From Saprospiraceae bacterium (GTDB taxonomy: Bacteria > Bacteroidota > Bacteroidia > Chitinophagales > Saprospiraceae): a stretch of DNA of 48,175 nt. The first letter of the stretch is position 1; every line of letters starts with the position of its first letter. Position numbers and translations under genes: made by a program. The stretch is taken from assembly GCA_020436785.1 (NCBI GenBank), contig JAGQXC010000137.1:1-48175 (forward strand), written 5' to 3'. Under the pieces are notes generated by a model. That model saw only the letters and a list, made by a program, of their open reading frames with translations. It did not search any database and had not been told where the DNA came from. Shown here in pieces: positions 44,591-48,175 of this stretch.

Positions 44591-46042
44591 TCAACTCCAC
44601 AACCGGTCCCACGACCGTACCTGATCCCATTCCGGGGTCGGACGGAAGTACGACTGATCCTCCGGATCCAGGTGCTGCCTGGCGACGTCTTCGTTGAGTT
44701 CAATGCCCAGTCCCGGTCGCTCGGGGACAAAAGCAAAGCCCTTTTCGATCATCGGCTCTCCACCGGTCAGCGCCAGGTCATTCCAATACGGCACATCGAT
44801 GGAATGGTGTTCGAGGGCGATGAAGTTCTGGGTGGCGGCGGCACAATGCACATTGGCCATAAACGAGACCGGCGTCCCGGCAAAATGCATCGCCATGGCG
44901 ACTCCATGATCTTCCCCGTAATCGCCGATCTTTTTCGTTTCGAGGAGTCCGCCGGCGCTGGCCAGGTCGGGATGCACAATGTCCACGGCACGGTGATCGA
45001 TGAGCTTGATGAATTCCTCCTTGAGGTAGATGTCCTCGCCGGTGAGCACCGGCGTCTCGATGGCACGGGCGATTTCGGCCAGCTGATCGGTGTATTTCCA
45101 GGGTACCAGGTCTTCCAGCCAGGCGAGGCGGTAAGGTTCGACGGCCCGGCCGAGGCGAATCGCATTGTTGAGGTCAAAATGCCCGTAGTGGTCGGAAGCC
45201 AGAGGAATTTCGTAACCGACCGCATCACGCACTTTCGAGACGTACTCCATCATGATATCGAGCCCCTTTTCGGTGATTTGCACGGCGGTGAACGGGTGTT
45301 CGGTCGCTCCGTAGCTGCCCGGTGACATGTCCCACTGGCGGTTGATGTCCCAGAAATTGGAATTGACCACGGTATCCGGGATGTTGGCCAGCATGCGCAA
45401 TCCGAAATCCATTTTCAAAAAAGTAAATCCCTGGTCTTCCACGCGGGTACGCATCTTCTCGGCGAAGCCTTCCGGATCATCCACTTCCGGGGTGTCGGCG
45501 TACAGCCGGACTTTCTCCCGGTACTTGCCGCCAAGCAACTGATAGGCCGGAACGCCATACGCCTTGCCGGCCAGATCCCACAAAGCCATTTCGACGGCAC
45601 AAACGCCGCCGGCCTGCCGCCCATGAAACCCAAATTGCTTGATGCGTTTGAAGACCATCTCCACATTACAGGGATTCAGGCCCAGGATGCGCGACTTCAG
45701 GAACAACGCATAGCGCCAGTTGGCGCCGTCGCGCACCTCTCCCAAACCATAGATGCCCTGATTGGTGTCGATGCGGATGACCGGGCAACGTCCGGTGCTG
45801 TTCATCACCGTGGCATAACGCATGTCGGTAATTTTCAGGTCACCCGGCGCCGAAGCACGGTTCACCCCCTGCGTGGTGTATTCCAGCGTCTCTCCCAGCG
45901 GGGCCGCCATCATGGCGCCCAACGCCAGGCCTCCCATGCCGGTCTTACGCAGGAAATTCCGGCGTCCATTGGCTTCGTTGTCAGCTATTTCGTCGTCGTG
46001 AACGCCCAGGCGTTCGAGGAGTTTTTTGGATGGAGAAGACAT
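44591..46042 (-). CDS. Enolase-superfamily (mandelate racemase/muconate lactonizing-like) enzyme with Tat signal
   Basis: The 483-residue protein starts with a cytoplasmic-like leader and then GRRNFLRKTGMGGLALGAMMAAP (about 27-50), a twin-arginine signal. The N-terminal capping domain and barrel follow. Metal ligands are recognisable in LASDHYGHFD (D), LAWLEDLVPW (E) and VLTGEDIY (E), and a catalytic histidine in AMHFAGTP. Such enzymes dehydrate or epimerise sugar acids; the fold is normally cytoplasmic, so export is noteworthy. The RraA-like gene lies upstream on the same strand, 115 bases away. The substrate is unknown; an acid-sugar dehydratase is the likeliest choice. Confidence 0.88.
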   Translation of the reverse strand: MSSPSKKLLERLGVHDDEIADNEANGRRNFLRKTGMGGLALGAMMAAPLGETLEYTTQGVNRASAPGDLKITDMRYATVMNSTGRCPVIRIDTNQGIYGLGEVRDGANWRYALFLKSRILGLNPCNVEMVFKRIKQFGFHGRQAGGVCAVEMALWDLAGKAYGVPAYQLLGGKYREKVRLYADTPEVDDPEGFAEKMRTRVEDQGFTFLKMDFGLRMLANIPDTVVNSNFWDINRQWDMSPGSYGATEHPFTAVQITEKGLDIMMEYVSKVRDAVGYEIPLASDHYGHFDLNNAIRLGRAVEPYRLAWLEDLVPWKYTDQLAEIARAIETPVLTGEDIYLKEEFIKLIDHRAVDIVHPDLASAGGLLETKKIGDYGEDHGVAMAMHFAGTPVSFMANVHCAAATQNFIALEHHSIDVPYWNDLALTGGEPMIEKGFAFVPERPGLGIELNEDVARQHLDPEDQSYFRPTPEWDQVRSWDRLWS

Positions 46043-46064
46043 GGGGATGGATGATTTAGGAGTT

Positions 46065-46106
46065 GTGATTTAGGATTTGTGATTTTAGATTTGTGATTTT
46101 AGATTT
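46065..46106. repeat. 14-bp tandem repeat GTGATTTTAGATTT
   Basis: Three consecutive 14-base units lie at 46065-46078 (GTGATTTAGGATTT), 46079-46092 and 46093-46106 (both GTGATTTTAGATTT). A further TCTAACATCTAA word occurs at 46111-46122 and 46140-46151. It fills the gap between the RraA-like gene and the enolase-superfamily gene. Confidence 0.8.
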
Positions 46107-46157
46107 AAGCTTCTAACATCTAATGTCTATATGTCTATTATCTAACATCTAACTTTA

Positions 46158-47084
46158 TTACCAGGTCCGGTCTTTCATAAACGCATCCAGTTCTTCGCGG
46201 CTCATCGGGATCTTGTCGGGATTGGCGTCGAGCCAGGAGATAAAATCCTTTTTGATCTCGTCGGACCACTGGGCGTCGATTTGTCCGGGGGTGTATTTCC
46301 CTTCCCGCAGGCGTTGATGGCCGAACTGATCCCGCAAGGCGATGAATTCGGCAGTAATGACCACTTTTTCCAGCAAATGCGGCGGTATGGCGATGATGCC
46401 TCCGTCCTTGGCCAGGATCACATCTCCGGGCAGCACGGTGGCCCTCCCGATGCGGATGGGATTATTGATGGAAGCCAGCATCATCTGCTGGATGTAGGAG
46501 GGATCGTAACCTTTCACCCAGGCATTAAATCCGTCGATCTTGGACAATCCCTCCCAGTCGCGGACCGAACCATAGAAGATCACCCCATTGTTGGAATGGG
46601 CATAAATGGAGTTGCCCAGGTTGTCTCCGATCAGGGTGCCATCGACGATCTTGCCGTAGCTGTCGGCGATGTAGATGTCCCCGTTGCGCAGGACATCGAT
46701 CGGCCAGGAATTGGTATTGCCGATGCGTCCTTCTTTTTTACCCTGTTCCCGGATCAGATTGTCCCATCCGGGGCGCAGGGGCATGTATTGGGCCGTCACT
46801 GCCCGGCCGACCATGGGTTTTTCCGGCCACATCACCTTCCATTCTCCTTCAAACTGGTTGTGATACCCTTCATTGCGGAGGATGCCCCAGGCCTCTTCCA
46901 GCGAGATATTCTTCAGCCGTTCCAACAGACGGTCCGGTGTGTGGGGACGACCATCGGGAAAACGCGGTCCCTGCCATTCCGGGGTGAGGGCAATGATCTG
47001 ATCCGGGGTCAGGGTCACTGCCTGACCCCACAGGGCCGATCCGCCGATCAGCATAAATACCAAGAGAACAATTCCTTTACGCAT
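46158..47084 (-). CDS. Exported RraA-like protein
   Basis: The 308-residue protein has a Sec signal peptide (MRKGIVLLVFMLIGGSALWGQA) and a RraA/HMG aldolase-type domain: GRAVTAQYMPL, the active-site region GDNLGNSIYAHSNNGVIFYGSVRDWEGLSKIDGFNAWVKG with the conserved R-D pair, and VLPGDVILAKDGGIIAIP with the D-G metal loop. RraA itself inhibits RNase E in E. coli, but most family members are aldolases or decarboxylases on keto acids. The C-terminal tail (IDAQWSDEIKKDFISWLD) is an extension. The ATG at 47084 starts the signal. Together with the downstream enolase-superfamily enzyme it probably acts on an organic acid outside the cytoplasm. Confidence 0.85.
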   Translation of the reverse strand: MRKGIVLLVFMLIGGSALWGQAVTLTPDQIIALTPEWQGPRFPDGRPHTPDRLLERLKNISLEEAWGILRNEGYHNQFEGEWKVMWPEKPMVGRAVTAQYMPLRPGWDNLIREQGKKEGRIGNTNSWPIDVLRNGDIYIADSYGKIVDGTLIGDNLGNSIYAHSNNGVIFYGSVRDWEGLSKIDGFNAWVKGYDPSYIQQMMLASINNPIRIGRATVLPGDVILAKDGGIIAIPPHLLEKVVITAEFIALRDQFGHQRLREGKYTPGQIDAQWSDEIKKDFISWLDANPDKIPMSREELDAFMKDRTW

Positions 47085-47546
47085 TCGTGTACTTTTTATG
47101 GCTGACGGCCTCCTTGCCGTTAGGCAGCGCGTCAACCTTTGTTTAAAAATAATAAAAAACGATACCAGCCCCAAAAGGAATGGATACCCACCCGGATTTG
47201 GTTGAGTTTTCCGCCGCTAAACGGGCTGTTTTTCCCTCACATCCGGACTGTTATCGCACACAGTCACGAATTTACATTTCGTTGTAAAATAACCCGGATT
47301 TCCTTTGGAATTTTGTCACCTAAAACAGGATGGATTTGGGGTAAAAATTTTTATACGACGAATCAAAATTCATAAGCGACTGGTATTCATATTATAAAAC
47401 ATGCTTATCCACACTATGTGAATAACTTTTCTCCGGGCATCCTAAAAAAGTTGATCGCTTGCTTGTATTTTGGAAGTCCCAATCATATTAGAAGATATTT
47501 CAATATGACATTGGATTTGGAATTTGGTAACTTTAAAGCGATTAAT
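47085..47546. other. Divergent intergenic region upstream of the ribonucleotide reductase gene
   Basis: This 460-base, AT-rich region contains the inverted DnaA boxes at 47405-47425. A 78-codon frame at 47139-47375 has no recognisable domain and is left out. I found no cobalamin-riboswitch B12 box. TAACTTTA at 47528-47535 is a weak -7 candidate close to the reductase start. Confidence 0.5.
47405..47425. promoter_or_regulatory. Inverted pair of DnaA boxes upstream of nrdJ
   Basis: TTATCCACA (47405-47413) equals the strong E. coli DnaA box consensus. After the three bases CTA, TGTGAATAA (47417-47425) is the complement of TTATTCACA, a second consensus box in opposite orientation. They lie about 120 bases before the ribonucleotide reductase start. 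Confidence 0.6.
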
Positions 47547-48175
47547 ATGGAAGTAATGGCACGCCCGAAAGTACAGCCCCGCGTCAAAAAGAAAACATTT
47601 ACCTACGAAGAAGCCCTGAAAGCCAGCATCGATTACTTCGACGGAGATGAATTAGCCGCCAGCGTCTGGATCAACAAATACGCCCTGAAAGACTCCGACG
47701 GCAACCTGTACGAGCAAACCCCGGCCTATATGCACCGGCGGATCGCGGCTGAGATCGCCCGCGTCGAACAGCGCTATCCGAACCCGGTCACCGAAGAAAA
47801 ACTTTTCCAGGTACTGGATCATTTCCGTTACATCGTTCCCCAGGGAAGCCCCATGGCCGGCATAGGTAACCGCCTCCAGGTTTCTTCCCTGTCCAACTGC
47901 TTTGTCATTGGCAGCCAGGCCGATTCGTACGGCGGCATCATGAAGTCCGATGAAGAGCAGGTCCAGTTGATGAAACGCCGCGGCGGGGTCGGTCACGACT
48001 TGTCCCACCTGCGTCCGAAAGGCGCTCCCGTCAAAAACAGTGCCCTTACTTCCACGGGTATTGCCCCCTTCATGGAGCGTTTTTCCAATTCGACCCGCGA
48101 AGTGGCCCAGGGCGGCCGGCGTGGCGCCCTGATGCTTTCCATTGCGATCAAACACCCCGATGCCGAAGATTTTAT
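47547..48175 (+). CDS. nrdJ: Adenosylcobalamin-dependent (class II) ribonucleoside-diphosphate reductase, N-terminal part
   Basis: The frame from the ATG at 47547 runs off the window, giving 209 residues of the N-terminus. The enzyme makes deoxyribonucleotides for DNA synthesis. FTYEEALKASIDYFDGDELAASVWINKYAL, IVPQGSPMAGIGNRLQVSSLSNCFVIG with the first active-site cysteine, and KRRGGVGHDLSHLRPKGAPVKNSALTSTGIAPFMERFSNSTREVAQGGRRGALML match class II enzymes that use vitamin B12 and so need no NrdB partner. A second ATG at 47556 is an alternative start. The DnaA boxes upstream suggest replication-linked control. Confidence 0.88.
   Translation, partial: MEVMARPKVQPRVKKKTFTYEEALKASIDYFDGDELAASVWINKYALKDSDGNLYEQTPAYMHRRIAAEIARVEQRYPNPVTEEKLFQVLDHFRYIVPQGSPMAGIGNRLQVSSLSNCFVIGSQADSYGGIMKSDEEQVQLMKRRGGVGHDLSHLRPKGAPVKNSALTSTGIAPFMERFSNSTREVAQGGRRGALMLSIAIKHPDAEDF

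Noticed and set aside
44513..45325. Long + strand frame of 270 codons
   Set aside because: It runs antisense over the enolase-superfamily gene, which has complete active-site motifs; the antisense product shows no domain.
47139..47375. 78-codon frame upstream of the reductase gene
   Set aside because: No recognisable domain and low-complexity aromatic and lysine content in an AT-rich regulatory region.
47405..47425. Chromosome replication origin
   Set aside because: Only two DnaA boxes are present, with no dnaA, dnaN or clear unwinding-element cluster nearby.
47085..47546. Cobalamin riboswitch before the B12-dependent reductase
   Set aside because: I looked for the B12 box and its paired stems and found none.

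Overview
The window looks like a chromosome segment of a member of the Bacteroidota, probably a Saprospiria/Chitinophagia-type environmental bacterium. The signs are a giant secreted SprB-repeat protein with a type IX secretion C-terminal sorting domain, Bacteroidota promoters of the TTG-N19-TAnnTTTG type (clearest before rpsT), few Shine-Dalgarno-like sites, and a class II ribonucleotide reductase and PaaABCDE set typical of such genomes. Gene names rest on motif recognition by eye; no database search was possible.

Layout. 1-3.6 kb: small accessory genes on the + strand, namely a truncated ORF end, a VOC protein, a CcrA/CfiA-like subclass B1 metallo-beta-lactamase with all zinc ligands, a lipocalin-like protein, a membrane protein gene broken by one in-frame TAA, and a secreted HExxH protein. 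3.7-8.0 kb: the SprB-repeat protein on the - strand. 8.3-9.1 kb: a DUF2975/XRE regulator pair behind overlapping inverted repeats. 9.2-13.3 kb (-): alkaline phosphatase lipoprotein, DprA, and a TMTC-like membrane/TPR protein. 13.5-18.6 kb (-): a five-gene envelope transport operon (LolA-like protein, two FtsX-type permeases, ATPase, outer-membrane barrel) whose promoter carries a TTTAGA-N4-TCTAAA palindrome. 18.7-23.3 kb: an outer-membrane protein, an SRPBCC protein, sucA and rpsT.

23.3-28.3 kb is a phenylacetate catabolism operon (paaE-tetR-paaA-paaB-paaC-paaD-paaG). It is preceded by a near-perfect TetR-type palindrome and closed by a strong hairpin. The product is the phenylacetyl-CoA epoxidase plus the isomerase that acts next; the ligase, ring-opening and beta-oxidation genes are not here. 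Ferritin, an ABM monooxygenase-like protein and an orphan Pycsar-type membrane effector (PycTM) follow.

30.1-44.1 kb is a complete type I-B-like CRISPR-Cas locus read leftwards: WYL regulator, cas6, cas5, cas3, cas8, cas7, cas4, cas1, cas2, leader, then an array of 76 repeats and 75 spacers. Repeat variants show that the array grows at its cas2-proximal end. Several spacers are duplicated, and others derive from overlapping protospacers. The PycTM gene ends about 100 bp from the old end of the array.

44.6-47.1 kb (-): an exported RraA-like protein and a Tat-signal enolase-superfamily enzyme, probably one catabolic unit. 47.5 kb to the end (+): the start of an adenosylcobalamin-dependent ribonucleotide reductase, with an inverted pair of DnaA boxes upstream.
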